Shown: positions 36,945 through 48,007, counted from the stretch's first letter. The stretch is DNA of 64,000 bases from Photobacterium sanguinicancri (GCF_024346675.1 NZ_AP024850.1:1364001-1428000), one strand, 5' to 3'. Notes: a model not told the origin generated them from the letters alone. A program made the numbers and translations.

Positions 36945-37436
36945 TAAAGCGGTAGTCGATTTTGTAATTATTAATGTTGTAACTTTCGTGAATTTTTCTT
37001 GGTGTTTCGATTTCTACGACGTCGTGGGAAGAATATTGTAAGTATGAAAATACAGTTCGCTATGCTTTTTATTTAGTGATTTCATCAGACAAATCACCAA
37101 TGTGTGATTGGTAATGAAATGTTAAATTCCAATATTCACTTTGCTTTGTTTTAAATCAATGGCTTATGTTTGCTGGGGTAAATCTAATAAAAGTCAATTG
37201 GAGCACTATTGGAAACAATGATTTTGTATGAATGACCTAATGAAATAGCGGCATTAAGAGTGTGGATTTAGCGAAATCGTGCTTTTCTGCGTGAAGTTCA
37301 ATTTTAGCTGAAAATAAGTGGTGTAATAAAACTACATTTAGGGCGTTTTTATGTGGTTTTGAACTTTTATTACAAGGTGAAAATGCGTGGGGGGGATGGT
37401 AAGAACAGGGAGCACAAGCAGAGGGAGCCGACAATG
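36945..37436. other. AT-rich intergenic region upstream of lldP
   Basis: About 490 bases that probably hold the lldP promoter and regulatory sites. A 10-base palindrome ACGACGTCGT is at 37016-37025. No convincing gene; the minus-strand frame at 37237-37446 is rejected. Confidence 0.4.
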
Positions 37437-37472
37437 CAAAAAACACCGAGTAGTGATCACTCGGTGTTTTTG
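37437..37472. terminator. Terminator after chrR
   Basis: Stem AAAAACACCGAGT/ACTCGGTGTTTTT with a 7-nt loop, T/A-tracts on both sides. It lies 32 bases after the chrR stop (minus strand). Confidence 0.88.
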
Positions 37473-37503
37473 GGCAAGCCTAATTAGGTTGAATCGATTT
37501 AGC

Positions 37504-38202
37504 TTAGTAAATGACTTTACCTATTCCATTTAGCAGTTGGCTAACACCTTGAGTAAAGTGCAGCGGGGCATTTGCCACTGTATAGCATAGACACCCTTCT
37601 TTGGTTTCAGGGGTGTGATGGTTAGAGGCATCTAGCCAAATAAAATCGCCAGCGTGATATACACCATTCTCATCACTGAATTCGCCTGCCAATAGTAATG
37701 TTAATTCGTAGCCTTTGTGCGTATGTGCTGGAATTGTGCCTTCTTTATCAATATGAAGCAGGCTTGCGCGTACTTCTTGTTCTTCAAGTGGTAAACGGGC
37801 ACGAGTAATTTTACCTAATCCATGCCAATTTAAACCATCGAAACTACGAAGCGCACGTGGTAGTGGGTAGCGCGAGCCTTTACATTCCACGGTCGTAACT
37901 TCAACTGGGGTATGTACGAGTGGTTCTGCGGTTTCATTTTCTACAATGTCAGCGAACATCGCATCAAAGTTGGCTTGCAGATCAAATTCAGCTTCGGCAG
38001 ATGCTACAGTACTTTTCGGCTCCGTCGGTGTTTCGGCGTCACGCCAAGAGCGCATGGCTGTTTGCGTGGTAAGTTTATCGGCTTGCTGTTGGCAGCATGG
38101 GCATAGCTCAATATGAGCAGAGACCGCAATTGAAAGTGATAGCGGTAGCTTACCTTCCACGTAGTCTTGCATTAACGCTGCATGCGGGTGATGTTTAATC
38201 AT
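37504..38202 (-). CDS. chrR: ChrR-type anti-sigma factor (ZAS domain + cupin)
   Basis: 232-aa zinc anti-sigma factor. The N-terminal ZAS domain has His30-x3-Cys34-x2-Cys37 (HIELCPCC) plus upstream histidines. The C-terminal cupin carries metal ligands in HTHKGYELTLLLAG and NHHTPETKEG. In Rhodobacter, ChrR releases its sigma factor on singlet oxygen. ATG 38202 has GGAG with 8-base spacing and overlaps the sigma gene end by 8 bases, so the pair is coupled. The frame opens at 38241. Confidence 0.95.
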   Translation of the reverse strand: MIKHHPHAALMQDYVEGKLPLSLSIAVSAHIELCPCCQQQADKLTTQTAMRSWRDAETPTEPKSTVASAEAEFDLQANFDAMFADIVENETAEPLVHTPVEVTTVECKGSRYPLPRALRSFDGLNWHGLGKITRARLPLEEQEVRASLLHIDKEGTIPAHTHKGYELTLLLAGEFSDENGVYHAGDFIWLDASNHHTPETKEGCLCYTVANAPLHFTQGVSQLLNGIGKVIY

Positions 38203-38827
38203 CGCTATTCTCCAATTGCCCTCGTAACTTTTGTAACCCAAGACGCAATCGTGACTTAATTGTTCCCACAGGAACGCCTAACTGGTCGGCGACATCTTGA
38301 TGAGATCGTTGGTTTAAATAAATCTCCTTCACCACTACTTGCTGTGCTTCGGGCAAGGTCTCTATGTAAACCAGCAACTCGTCACTCAAGGTTGCATTGG
38401 CTTGTTCATCTGTGTGGCTTGCGAGCCGCTCTTCAAAAATAGGCCATAAATCGTCACTGTAATTATCTTCTCTGCTTGATTGCTGTTTACGGAGCATGTC
38501 AAAACAAAGATTACGCATGATGGTGTAAATCCATGTTGATGCGGCTCCTTTCGAGCCATCAAAAAGATGGGCTTTGCGCCACACTTTCATCATTGTTTCT
38601 TGGACAAGCTCCATTGCAACCGCTTCTTGCTTTAAGTACTTCAATCCGTAGATACGAACTTTTGGGCTGAAATGGGAAAAAATAACAGCGAACGAAGACT
38701 TATCACGGTGCAACGCGATATTGGCAAGCAGTTCTTTTTGTTTCTCAATACTCAATTCATCCATTGAAACTCTAGCCCGAGGTTGAGGTCGATTAGATTG
38801 AGTATGATAGTAATTTGTTAATGACAT
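38195..38827 (-). CDS. ECF sigma factor, ChrR-controlled (ECF11 type)
   Basis: About 210-aa ECF sigma factor. Region 2 (FSHFSPKVRIYGLKYLKQEA, LVQETMMKVWRKAHLFDG, STWIYTIMRNLCFDMLRKQ) and region 4 (LPEAQQVVVKEIYLNQRSHQ, GVPVGTIKSRLRLGLQKLR) are intact. It pairs with the overlapping chrR gene, so it should drive genes against singlet oxygen and organic peroxides. ATG 38827 was chosen because a near-perfect ECF11 promoter lies 53 bases upstream of it; ATG 38764 (MDELSIEKQ) is an alternative. The frame extends to 39040 but would overlap the previous gene. Confidence 0.93.
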   Translation of the reverse strand: MSLTNYYHTQSNRPQPRARVSMDELSIEKQKELLANIALHRDKSSFAVIFSHFSPKVRIYGLKYLKQEAVAMELVQETMMKVWRKAHLFDGSKGAASTWIYTIMRNLCFDMLRKQQSSREDNYSDDLWPIFEERLASHTDEQANATLSDELLVYIETLPEAQQVVVKEIYLNQRSHQDVADQLGVPVGTIKSRLRLGLQKLRGQLENSDD

Positions 38828-38879
38828 AATCTCAATAATGCCTCTGTTAAGAAACACTTCCACGAACATGTATTGAGAT

Positions 38880-38906
38880 TTACGTAGCGGAATTAGGAAT
38901 GGATCA
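38880..38906 (-). promoter_or_regulatory. ECF11-type promoter of the sigma/chrR operon
   Basis: On the minus strand, TGATCC (38906-38901), 16 bases, then CGTAA (38884-38880). This matches the known TGATCC/CGTA consensus of the ChrR-controlled sigma group and implies autoregulation. It sits right after the LON-domain gene stop. Confidence 0.85.
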
Positions 38907-38907
38907 C

Positions 38908-39468
38908 TTATCTTTTTAATTCTTCGTCTATAACTGAGTGTAGAAAGGACAATGCAGCCTTGTGATCGCTGCGACTCATAAACCATTGCTTTTGCTCTGT
39001 ACCTATAGGCAAAATCTCGAGCCAACGCTGACATACCCATGCCATATCTTCAAAATCTGGGTGAGGATAATGCGCTGCATGTTCAGGGTATTCTTCAAAT
39101 AGCATTTGAAGCCCACTAGATAAATCACGGTCGATATATTTTATTTCGGTGGGAGTCCAATTGGGGATAATTGACGTCGTTGCCATGATCAAACCATCAT
39201 CTTCTGTCCAATGCTGATTGATCACAAATTTATCGATAGCACGTACAGTGATACCCAAGAAGCCATCGGGCATTTGATCAAAATCGGTAATAACAACGCG
39301 TGAACCAAAGTGACAAAGGTTGTCATCGGTTTGCATGCAAAGGCCAAAACCTTCATTAGATGCCATCGCCATTTTGACTAATCGGACATACCTAGGTTCA
39401 AATATTCGAAGCGTGCTTATCCCACCAGGTAGTAGGTATAGCTTAAGGGGGAATAGGGGTAACTGCAT
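38908..39468 (-). CDS. LON N-terminal (substrate-binding) domain protein
   Basis: About 186-aa protein made only of the Lon N-terminal-like domain (LPLFPLKLYLLPGGISTLRI, FEPRYVRLVKMA, FLGITVRAI) without ATPase or protease parts. Such proteins recur in ECF11/photolyase gene sets of Vibrionaceae. Start ATG 39468 or 39471, with AAGGG upstream; the frame opens at 39504. It lies just upstream of the sigma/chrR operon, and a TGATCG-N16-CGTA promoter sits about 160 bases before it, so it probably belongs to the same regulon. Confidence 0.88.
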   Translation of the reverse strand: MQLPLFPLKLYLLPGGISTLRIFEPRYVRLVKMAMASNEGFGLCMQTDDNLCHFGSRVVITDFDQMPDGFLGITVRAIDKFVINQHWTEDDGLIMATTSIIPNWTPTEIKYIDRDLSSGLQMLFEEYPEHAAHYPHPDFEDMAWVCQRWLEILPIGTEQKQWFMSRSDHKAALSFLHSVIDEELKR

Positions 39469-39625
39469 CATATAACCCTTACTGACGTTAATAATGCCTG
39501 CCAATAGGTAGCGGCATATATCGCGAGAACAGTCATTTACCTAGCAAGTTATTATTGACCTATCCGTGTGCTTTATAGGGCTAGATTGAATCACTGGTAC
39601 TCAAAGAGAACGCATATACGTTCTA

Positions 39626-39652
39626 GTACGAATTATTATTATTTAACGATCA
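39626..39652 (-). promoter_or_regulatory. Second ECF11-type promoter, for the LON-domain gene
   Basis: On the minus strand, TGATCG (39652-39647), exactly 16 bases, then CGTAC (39630-39626). One mismatch from TGATCC, with the same spacer as the sigma/chrR promoter. A palindrome AGAACG-CATATA-CGTTCT lies just downstream (39606-39623). Confidence 0.65.
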
Positions 39653-39675
39653 TTGTGTAGCTTTGGGTTTAGTAT

Positions 39676-39706
39676 AAGCAGACAAATGTAGGAATTTGTC
39701 TGCTTT
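39676..39706. terminator. Hairpin after bioA
   Basis: Perfect 12-bp stem AAGCAGACAAAT/ATTTGTCTGCTT with a 6-nt loop, 13 bases after the bioA stop. The T-tract is weak on the minus strand. Confidence 0.6.
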
Positions 39707-39718
39707 TCGATAATGGCG

Positions 39719-41008
39719 TTATTCTGATGCAGAAAGCACAGTAAAAATAGCAGAAGTGAGTTTACTAAGTTGCTCTGGCGTAATAATAAAAGGTGGCATG
39801 ATGTACACAAGTTTCCCGAATGGGCGAATCCAGACACCAGCATCTACAAATGCTTGCTGAATACTGGCCATATCGACAGCTTGATGCAATTCAACCACAC
39901 CAATTGCGCCAAGCCAGCGTACAGCTTTCACGGCACCTAGTTGGCTAATTTCTGTTAATTCAACCGCAAGTTGTTTTTCTATTGCCAATACCTGTTGTTG
40001 CCATTTGCCTTCTTGCAGTATTGATAAACTGGCGTCGGCAACTGCACAGGCTAATGGGTTACCCATAAAAGTGGGCCCATGCATGAAACAGCCCGCATCC
40101 CCGCCACATACAGTATCAGCAACATGCTTAGTTGCCAAAGTAGCCGATAGCGTCATGTATCCACCTGTCAACGCTTTGCCCACACACATAATATCTGGGC
40201 TGATGTTTGCATGTTCACAAGCGAATAATTTCCCTGTACGTCCAAACCCTGTTGCGATTTCATCAGCGATTAAGAGTATGCCAAACTTATCACACAGTTC
40301 GCGGACACGTTTGAGGAACGTTGGGTGGTAAAGGCGCATACCGCCAGCACCTTGCACGATAGGTTCAAGGATTACTGCAGCTAGTTCAGTCTGATGTGCG
40401 GTAATTTGATCACGAAAATCAGAAATATCATCTTCGCACCATTCATCGAAGAAACCACATTCTGGAGAGTCGGCAAAAATGTGCTCAGGCAAGAAACCTT
40501 TATACAAACTGTGCATCGAGTTATCAGGATCTGTTACTGACATTGCAGCAAAAGTATCCCCATGGTAGCCATGACGTACCGTCAGAAATTTAGGGCGACG
40601 TTCTTGTTTGGTGTGCCAATATTGCAGTGCCATTTTTAGGGCGACTTCAACGGCAACAGACCCGGAATCCGCAAGAAAAACATGCTGAAGTGGCGCTGGT
40701 GTCATCGCAACTAACTTTTGGCACAGATCTACTGCTGGCTGGTGGGTGATCCCGCCAAACATCACATGCGACATTTTATCAATTTGTGCTTTTGCAGCGC
40801 CATTCAGAACCGAATGGTTATAGCCATGTATGGTTGACCACCACGAAGACATCCCATCAATAATCTGCCTACCATCCTCTAATTCCAGATAAACACCATT
40901 TGCACCTGTGACAGGGTAACAAGGAAGAGGGTTTAGCGTGGAGGTGTAGGGGTGCCAGATGTGCTGTTGATCAAATTCTAAATCTATTTTATTGGTTAAT
41001 TCTTGCAC
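39719..41008 (-). CDS. bioA: Adenosylmethionine-8-amino-7-oxononanoate aminotransferase
   Basis: Biotin pathway: converts KAPA to DAPA using SAM as amino donor, with PLP. 429 aa. IWHPYTSTLNPLPCYPV, DGMSSWWSTIHGYNH, the PLP site LLIADEIATGFGRTGKLFA and VGKALTGGYMTLSATLAT (Schiff-base Lys) are all present. The start is GTG 41008; its AAGG ribosome site lies inside the BirA operator half-site. Divergent from bioBFCD. Confidence 0.96.
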   Translation of the reverse strand: MQELTNKIDLEFDQQHIWHPYTSTLNPLPCYPVTGANGVYLELEDGRQIIDGMSSWWSTIHGYNHSVLNGAAKAQIDKMSHVMFGGITHQPAVDLCQKLVAMTPAPLQHVFLADSGSVAVEVALKMALQYWHTKQERRPKFLTVRHGYHGDTFAAMSVTDPDNSMHSLYKGFLPEHIFADSPECGFFDEWCEDDISDFRDQITAHQTELAAVILEPIVQGAGGMRLYHPTFLKRVRELCDKFGILLIADEIATGFGRTGKLFACEHANISPDIMCVGKALTGGYMTLSATLATKHVADTVCGGDAGCFMHGPTFMGNPLACAVADASLSILQEGKWQQQVLAIEKQLAVELTEISQLGAVKAVRWLGAIGVVELHQAVDMASIQQAFVDAGVWIRPFGKLVYIMPPFIITPEQLSKLTSAIFTVLSASE

Positions 41009-41010
41009 AG

Positions 41011-41043
41011 ATGTAAACCTTGGTGTTTGTTGTTAGTTGACAG
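41011..41043. promoter_or_regulatory. BirA (biotin) operator
   Basis: TGTAAACC (41012-41019), 15 bases, AGTTGACA (41035-41042). This fits the BirA box TTGTAAACC-N15/16-GGTTTACAA with a perfect left and a 6/8 right half. It lies between divergent bioA and bioB and covers the bioA ribosome site. Confidence 0.8.
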
Positions 41044-41050
41044 TCTACTA

Positions 41051-41064
41051 AGTCTACGTAGACT
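41051..41064. promoter_or_regulatory. 14-bp palindrome in bioA-bioB control region
   Basis: AGTCTACGTAGACT is a perfect palindrome, preceded 9 bases earlier by a further AGTCTACT. It sits next to the BirA operator. No known biotin regulator site matches. Confidence 0.5.
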
Positions 41065-41235
41065 AGCCAAGCATTACAGTAAGTAAAATTATTCATAGAA
41101 ATAGATTTACTGGCGCGTTTGTTATGTCAGTCACTAGAGCTGGTATCAGAATAATAACAAGCAGTTAAGCATGTCGATTGTGCAAAATGGTACGTAAAAA
41201 ATCGTACCCAATTGCTAAAGAAAGGGGTTATACAC

Positions 41236-42288
41236 GTGGAAGTAAGACACGACTGGACCGTCGCGGAAGTTCAAGCTTTATTTGATAAGCCATTTATGGA
41301 TCTAGTGTTTGAAGCGCAGCAGATACACCGCCAATATCACGAACCAAATAAAGTTCAGGTTAGTACCTTGCTGTCGATCAAAACAGGTGCTTGCCCTGAA
41401 GACTGTAAATACTGCCCGCAGAGTGCACACTACCGCACTGATGTAGAGCGTGAACGCTTGCTGGAAGTAGAACAAGTACTTGAGGCTGCAAATAAAGCAA
41501 AAGTGTCTGGTGCTACTCGCTTCTGTATGGGGGCAGCGTGGAAAAACCCGAAAGAGCGCGATATGCCTTACCTGTTGGATATGATCCGTGGGGTAAAGGA
41601 TATGGGGTTAGAAACCTGTATGACACTGGGCATGATCACGGGCGATCAAGCCAATGTGTTGGCTGATGCGGGTTTGGATTACTACAACCATAATCTTGAT
41701 ACATCACCTGAATATTACGGCAGCATTATTACTACCCGTACTTACCAAGATCGTTTAGATACACTTGGTCATGTGCGTGATTCAGGTATGAAAATCTGTT
41801 CGGGCGGCATCATTGGCATGGGTGAAAGCTCACGAGACCGTGCTGCACTGCTAGTTGAACTAGCGAACTTACCGACTCACCCTGAAAGTGTACCAATTAA
41901 CATGTTGGTGAAAGTGAAGGGGACACCGCTTGAAAACGTGGATGACGTAGATCCATTCGACTTTGTTCGTATTGTCGCTGTTGCACGTATCATTATGCCT
42001 GAATCTGCAGTTCGCCTTTCAGCTGGGCGTGAAGACATGAATGAGCAAATGCAAACGCTGTGCTTTATGGCGGGTGCTAACTCGGTTTTTTATGGTTGTA
42101 AACTGCTTACTACGCCGAACCCAGGTGAAGACAAAGACATGCAGTTGTTTGCAAAATTAGGTATTAACAGCCAAGAGCAAGCAGCAAAACCGGATCAAAT
42201 CCAAGAGCATGAATTGCTTGATCGTGTGGCAGAGCGTGTGGCTTCGCGTCCAAGTAAAGATGATTTGTTTTACGATGCAACTGTTTAA
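41236..42288 (+). CDS. bioB: Biotin synthase
   Basis: Radical SAM enzyme that inserts sulfur into dethiobiotin. 350 aa. The 4Fe-4S motif is in [20 protein letters not shown]-like [28 protein letters not shown] and RLSAGREDM are typical. Start GTG 41236, with AAGGGG 8 bases upstream, agrees with Vibrio BioB (MEVRH...); the frame opens at ATG 41212. First gene of bioBFCD, under the BirA operator. Confidence 0.97.
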   Translation: MEVRHDWTVAEVQALFDKPFMDLVFEAQQIHRQYHEPNKVQVSTLLSIKTGACPEDCKYCPQSAHYRTDVERERLLEVEQVLEAANKAKVSGATRFCMGAAWKNPKERDMPYLLDMIRGVKDMGLETCMTLGMITGDQANVLADAGLDYYNHNLDTSPEYYGSIITTRTYQDRLDTLGHVRDSGMKICSGGIIGMGESSRDRAALLVELANLPTHPESVPINMLVKVKGTPLENVDDVDPFDFVRIVAVARIIMPESAVRLSAGREDMNEQMQTLCFMAGANSVFYGCKLLTTPNPGEDKDMQLFAKLGINSQEQAAKPDQIQEHELLDRVAERVASRPSKDDLFYDATV

Positions 42289-43426
42289 CGAACACATCAC
42301 ACAAGCGCTGGCAGGGCGCCAACAACAGGGCTTATACCGCCAGCGTGTGTGCCTTGAACGTGCAGCGCAGCAGGTGAATCACCAAGGAAAAACGTTACTG
42401 AACTTTTCATCAAACGATTACCTTGGTTTAGCGCAAGAGCCGCGTATATTGCAAGCGTGGCAACAAGGGTTGCAACGTTATGGTGCGGGTAGTGGGGCAT
42501 CGCCACTTGTCACTGGCTTTAATAAACCCCATCAGCAATTAGAACAACAGCTCGCACAATGGTTAGGTTATGACAGAGCGTTACTGTTTAACAGTGGCTT
42601 TGGTGCTAATCAAGCTGTGCTGTTTACCTTGCTAAATAAAACCCATAGCTTGCTGCAAGATAAACTTAACCATGCATCACTAATAGAAGCGGGCATGTTA
42701 TCGCCTGCCAATATGAAGCGTTTTAAGCACAATGACGTCGCGCATTTACGTCAGTTACTCACTCAACAAGCAGATCAAGCATCTTTGGTGGTAACGGAAG
42801 GTGTATTCAGTATGGATGGCGATCTTGCTCCCCTATCTGATATATCAAAAGCAACGCAGTCGTCTTCCTCATGGCTAATGGTGGATGATGCACACGGTTG
42901 TGGTGTATTGGGAGAGAGAGGCCGCGGAAGCTGCGATTTTGCCAACATTAAAGCCGACATCCTTATTGTTACTTTCGGTAAAGCCTTTGGTTTACAAGGT
43001 GCAGCGGTATTATGCAATGAACAAACGGCTGAGTACTTTGTACAGTTTGCGCGCCATTTTATCTATTCAACAGCTATGCCTCCCGCGCAAGCTTATGCAC
43101 TTTTAACCGCATGTGAACTCATTCAACAAGATGAATGGCGACGCGAAAAACTGGCGCAATTAAGCGCAGAATTTGAACATGTGCTTGATGATGCTATCGC
43201 TTTTAATAATACCCAGTCGCCAATTAAACCTTTGCTTGTCGGTAGCAGTGAAAAAGCAATGCAGCTTTCTCAAGCGTTGAATCAAAGAGGGTGTTGGGTA
43301 AGTGCAATTCGCCCACCAACAGTACCGCTGAACAGCGCGAGATTACGCATTACATTAACGGCTAGCCATAGCACCGAAGATGTTAAATACCTAGCAACAA
43401 CAATCAATGAGGTGATGTATGACTGA
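42275..43426 (+). CDS. bioF: 8-amino-7-oxononanoate synthase
   Basis: PLP enzyme joining pimeloyl-ACP/CoA and alanine to make KAPA. About 383 aa. [45 protein letters not shown] and the Schiff-base lysine motif [13 protein letters not shown] are intact. ATG 42275 overlaps the bioB stop by 14 bases; the frame runs back to 42209 within bioB. Overlaps bioC by 8 bases. Confidence 0.96.
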   Translation: MQLFNEHITQALAGRQQQGLYRQRVCLERAAQQVNHQGKTLLNFSSNDYLGLAQEPRILQAWQQGLQRYGAGSGASPLVTGFNKPHQQLEQQLAQWLGYDRALLFNSGFGANQAVLFTLLNKTHSLLQDKLNHASLIEAGMLSPANMKRFKHNDVAHLRQLLTQQADQASLVVTEGVFSMDGDLAPLSDISKATQSSSSWLMVDDAHGCGVLGERGRGSCDFANIKADILIVTFGKAFGLQGAAVLCNEQTAEYFVQFARHFIYSTAMPPAQAYALLTACELIQQDEWRREKLAQLSAEFEHVLDDAIAFNNTQSPIKPLLVGSSEKAMQLSQALNQRGCWVSAIRPPTVPLNSARLRITLTASHSTEDVKYLATTINEVMYD

Positions 43427-44267
43427 TGTTGCAAAAGCGGTGCTAGCTATTAATTCCCCAGAGTCAGCCAGCCAGTTAGAACACAATCAGTATGCTGATA
43501 AAGAGGCTATCGCGGCGGCCTTTGGTAAAGCGGCTGCGAATTATGATAAATCCGCCGCTTTTCAGCGACTCGTCGGCCATCAACTCATAGAAAGACTCCC
43601 TACATTAATGCCTGTGGGGAGTAAATTACTCGATATTGGGTGTGGCACTGGGTATTTCTCAGAGCAACTCGCCAATCGTGGCTTTGATGTTTGTGCGACA
43701 GATCTGTCGTTACAAATGCTTGAACAGGCTAAACAGCGTTGTGGTAACCAAATTACTTATCAACAGGGGGACGCAGAAAACCTACCTTTTCCCGATAGTA
43801 GATTTGATGTTGCATATACCTCTTTGGCGTTACAGTGGTGCTCAGATTTATCAATACCTTTAAAAGAGCTACGACGTGTGGTCAAACCCGGCGGTTGTAT
43901 TTTATTCACTACATTGGCAGAAAATTCATTGTATGAGCTTCGTTATGCGTGGCAGCAGGTTGATCAATATCAACATGTGAACCACTTTCTTTCGCAAAAG
44001 GCGGTAAAACTTGCGCTGGCGCAAGCGGGTGGGGAAATCGATACCCTAGAATTCCTTCCGATTACAGTGAAATACAATACGGCAGTTGAACTCATGAAAG
44101 ACCTGAAAGGGATAGGGGCGACGCATCTGCAGCGAGAGCGCAAAGCAGGCTTAGCTAGTCGCAGGACAATTCAGGCTTTAGAACGCGCTTACGATGAGTT
44201 TAGAGATGAGAAAGGCCAACTGCCAGCAACCTATCAAGTCTGTTTTGGAGTAATAATTAATGACTAA
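43419..44267 (+). CDS. bioC: Malonyl-ACP O-methyltransferase BioC
   Basis: SAM-dependent methyltransferase that caps malonyl-ACP so that fatty-acid synthesis can build the pimeloyl chain. 282 aa. Motif [30 protein letters not shown], and [20 protein letters not shown] are present, with [19 protein letters not shown] near the N-terminus as in BioC. Overlaps bioF and bioD by 8 bases each. The N-terminus is about 20 residues longer than in E. coli. Confidence 0.95.
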   Translation: MTDVAKAVLAINSPESASQLEHNQYADKEAIAAAFGKAAANYDKSAAFQRLVGHQLIERLPTLMPVGSKLLDIGCGTGYFSEQLANRGFDVCATDLSLQMLEQAKQRCGNQITYQQGDAENLPFPDSRFDVAYTSLALQWCSDLSIPLKELRRVVKPGGCILFTTLAENSLYELRYAWQQVDQYQHVNHFLSQKAVKLALAQAGGEIDTLEFLPITVKYNTAVELMKDLKGIGATHLQRERKAGLASRRTIQALERAYDEFRDEKGQLPATYQVCFGVIIND

Positions 44268-44940
44268 CGCTTTCTTTGTAACAGGGACCGATACCGAAGT
44301 CGGTAAAACGGTTGCCACGCGCGCAATTCTACAAGCTGCGGCTAGCGCGAATATTAAGATGGCAGGCTACAAGCCAGTAGCGTCAGACAGTAAAAAAACA
44401 GATGAAGGCATGCGTAATTCTGATGCGTTGTACATTCAAGAAGCCTCTGTTGTTGAGCTTGAGTACGACGAAGTTAACCCTTATGCTTTTGAAGCGGCGG
44501 TGTCACCACACTTAGCAGCAGAGCAAGAAAACCGTGTGATTGAATTCCCAGTGATTTCTGCTGGCCTCGAAGCCCTAAAAGCGAAGTCTGAAGCGGTATT
44601 AGTTGAAGGTGCAGGTGGTTGGCGTGTCCCTGTTTCACGTACCGATTATCTTTCTAGCTGGGTAAAGCAAGAGAAGTTACCTGTTATTTTGGTTATTGGC
44701 GTGAAGCTTGGTTGTATGAGCCATGCAATTCTAACGGCAGAAGCAATCCGTAACGACGGCTTAGAGCTTGTTGGTTGGGTAGCTAACCGTATTAACCCGG
44801 GTACAGAGAATTACGCAGAAATCATTCGTATGATGGAAGAGAACCTAGGCGCACCTAAACTAGGCGAAATCCCATACATGCCGAGTATTAAAAAGCGTGA
44901 TTTGTCTAAGTACATCAACTTAGCACCGCTAGGACTATAA
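44260..44940 (+). CDS. bioD: Dethiobiotin synthetase
   Basis: ATP-dependent closure of the ureido ring (DAPA to dethiobiotin). 226 aa. Walker A-like [46 protein letters not shown] and WVANRINPG are conserved. Last gene of the bioBFCD operon, starting inside bioC, and followed by a strong terminator. Confidence 0.96.
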   Translation: MTNAFFVTGTDTEVGKTVATRAILQAAASANIKMAGYKPVASDSKKTDEGMRNSDALYIQEASVVELEYDEVNPYAFEAAVSPHLAAEQENRVIEFPVISAGLEALKAKSEAVLVEGAGGWRVPVSRTDYLSSWVKQEKLPVILVIGVKLGCMSHAILTAEAIRNDGLELVGWVANRINPGTENYAEIIRMMEENLGAPKLGEIPYMPSIKKRDLSKYINLAPLGL

Positions 44941-45000
44941 CTTACCGAATACGTTCTGCATGAATTGCAGGGTGTTACTCACAGTAAGTAGATAGACATT

Positions 45001-45028
45001 AAAAAGCCGACATTAAGTCGGCTTTTTT
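45001..45028 (+). terminator. Terminator of the bioBFCD operon
   Basis: Stem AAAAAGCCGAC/GTCGGCTTTTTT with a 5-nt loop. Confidence 0.93.
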
Positions 45029-45037
45029 GTGCGTGGT

Positions 45038-45937
45038 CTAAATCAACCTGACTAAAGCGTGATGAAATACAGGGTGATGCAAGAATAAAGTGTGAAAGTG
45101 GGGCGTGTGGGTCAATAAAGGTTTTAGCAACCACAAGAAGAATGGCTGTAACCGACTACCAGTGAAGCTAGGGCGACTTTGCGCAGCACATTGGGGGCAA
45201 CCGTTACCTGCCAAGTGATTAAAGGGAAGCTGTTCGAATGTACCGTGTAGCGCACAGGTCACTTTCCCCTTTGTTCTCGCGTTTACATACACGAAATTCT
45301 CGTAGCTATAACGTTTATTATGTAATCGTAGTGCTTGGCTAATGAAATCTGACGTGGTTTTTGTACGATTGTTTTTTGCACAGGCAGGACAGCCAGCGCC
45401 ACGTAAGTGTGTATCGGGCCGCTGCTCAAAAGGACCGTGCAATGGGCAAGTAATGGTCGCTTTTGTTAATGCTCCTGCATAGACGAAGCGATCATAATGA
45501 TATTTGCCATGATGAATAGCGTAAGCACGCTCAATGAACTGCGCTTGCGTTAAAGGCGTAGAACGCGAGCAACTTGGACAGCCTTTGCCCGCTAAATGCG
45601 AATTAGGGCGCTGTTCAAATTCACCATGGTGTGGACAAATAATGGTACTTTTCTCAAGTGAACCACGATAGACAAATTTACTGTAATCGTATTTGTCTTT
45701 ATGTACTGCTTTGGCTTTTATCACAAACTCTTTGATTGTTTGTTTTTCTTTGCCTGAACATTTAGGGCAACCTCTGCCCGCGAGGTGAGCATCAGCTCGC
45801 TGTTCAAAGTCGCCATGTATTGGGCATGTTATCAGGCTTTTGGCTTTGGCGTTGGTATACACGAAATTTTCATAACCGTATTTTCCGTTATGAAAAGCCC
45901 GTGCTTGTTCAACGAACATTGCTGTGGTCTTTTTCAT
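45038..45937 (-). CDS. Four-repeat DUF723 zinc-ribbon-like protein
   Basis: 299-aa protein built from four repeats of about 54 residues: 7-60, 69-123, 133-186 and 197-250. Each has the pattern F..A...H..KY.Y..FVY..A..K..I.C..HG.FEQ....HL.G.GCP.C. This is the DUF723 pattern; each unit carries three Cys and several His that could bind zinc. DNA binding has been suggested for the family but not shown. The tail from 251 is unlike the rest (hydrophobic, nine His) and may be read-through after a frameshift. Accessory gene between the bio and atp operons. Confidence 0.85.
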   Translation of the reverse strand: MKKTTAMFVEQARAFHNGKYGYENFVYTNAKAKSLITCPIHGDFEQRADAHLAGRGCPKCSGKEKQTIKEFVIKAKAVHKDKYDYSKFVYRGSLEKSTIICPHHGEFEQRPNSHLAGKGCPSCSRSTPLTQAQFIERAYAIHHGKYHYDRFVYAGALTKATITCPLHGPFEQRPDTHLRGAGCPACAKNNRTKTTSDFISQALRLHNKRYSYENFVYVNARTKGKVTCALHGTFEQLPFNHLAGNGCPQCAAQSRPSFTGSRLQPFFLWLLKPLLTHTPHFHTLFLHHPVFHHALVRLI

Positions 45938-46497
45938 TTCTGTATCTTCGTCTTTGTCTATTCGGCCTACCAGTCAACTACTTCTAATTAGGTAGGCAAA
46001 GCTACGTTCCTAAAGGAAGGTATTGATTATTAAAGGTTATTATATTTTCACTACACGTATTTATAGAATAACTATTCAGTCTATTAATGCATAGTCCTAC
46101 TAACTGATGACACAATCAACCACCAAAAATGAAAATCAATGATTGCAAAAATTGTGATTTTAATCATCTTTGGTGAAGCGTAGATTCAATCGCCGAATTA
46201 AAGCGAAACTCTAAAATATTTATTTTCCCAATAAATAACAAAACACCTTAAATAAAGAATATCTCAGTGCAAGTGTTGTAATTGAATATATGTTTGGATG
46301 ATTTCAAATGTAATGTGTTTTATGTTTGGAAGTTTAATAATATTAAAATCATTAATAAAATTGTGTGACATTTAAAATCTTTGTGTTAGTTTAAAAAAAC
46401 ACTTTGGGTTTTATTTATTATTGCGTCGGTTATTTTATATCTGATGATATTTGGGAGGTGGTTAGCTAAATATTAATTAACGTAAGAGGATATATCT
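45938..46497. other. 560-base AT-rich region upstream of atpI
   Basis: Very AT-rich gap between the DUF723 gene and atpI. It must hold the atp operon promoter. A CRP-like half-conserved site TGTGA-TTTTAA-TCATC lies at 46153-46168. The ribosome site AAGAGGA precedes ATG 46498. No coding frame or RNA gene recognised. Confidence 0.45.
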
Positions 46498-47668
<1,171 letters not shown>

Positions 47669-47717
47669 TTTTATTTTCTTTAGTTTCATTTTTTCACAAT
47701 TAGATTCGGAGTTATTC

Positions 47718-47954
47718 ATGGATATTGTTAGTGCGGTTCTTTACGTTGCGGGTGCACTGCTTATTGGTTTAGGTGCTGCGGGTGCAGCAAGCGGTATCGG
47801 TAACTTGGCCGGTAAATATCTTGAAGGTGTGGCACGTCAACCTGATTTGACCCCAATGCTACGTACTCAGTTCTTCATCATGATGGGTCTGGTGGATGCG
47901 GTACCAATGATCGGTGTAGGTATCGGTCTGTACATCATCTTTGCTGTGGCATAA
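47718..47954 (+). CDS. atpE: ATP synthase Fo subunit c
   Basis: 78-aa hairpin proteolipid of the rotor ring. Two helices with the loop ARQPD and the ion-carrying Asp in [14 protein letters not shown]. No Gln/Glu-Ser sodium signature, so proton coupling is expected. Ribosome site CGGAG before ATG 47718. Confidence 0.97.
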   Translation: MDIVSAVLYVAGALLIGLGAAGAASGIGNLAGKYLEGVARQPDLTPMLRTQFFIMMGLVDAVPMIGVGIGLYIIFAVA

Positions 47955-48007
47955 GTCATTCAACCACTCTTTTAAACAACATTGGGTTACCAAAAAGTGA
48001 GGATGGA

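Noticed and set aside
37237..37446. 69-codon minus-strand frame between lldP and chrR
   Set aside because: Cys/Pro-rich low-quality composition, overlaps the chrR terminator, no ribosome site.
47718..47954. Sodium-type c-ring
   Set aside because: The Gln and Glu-Ser residues of the Na+ site are absent; the Asp in GLVDAVPM is proton-type.
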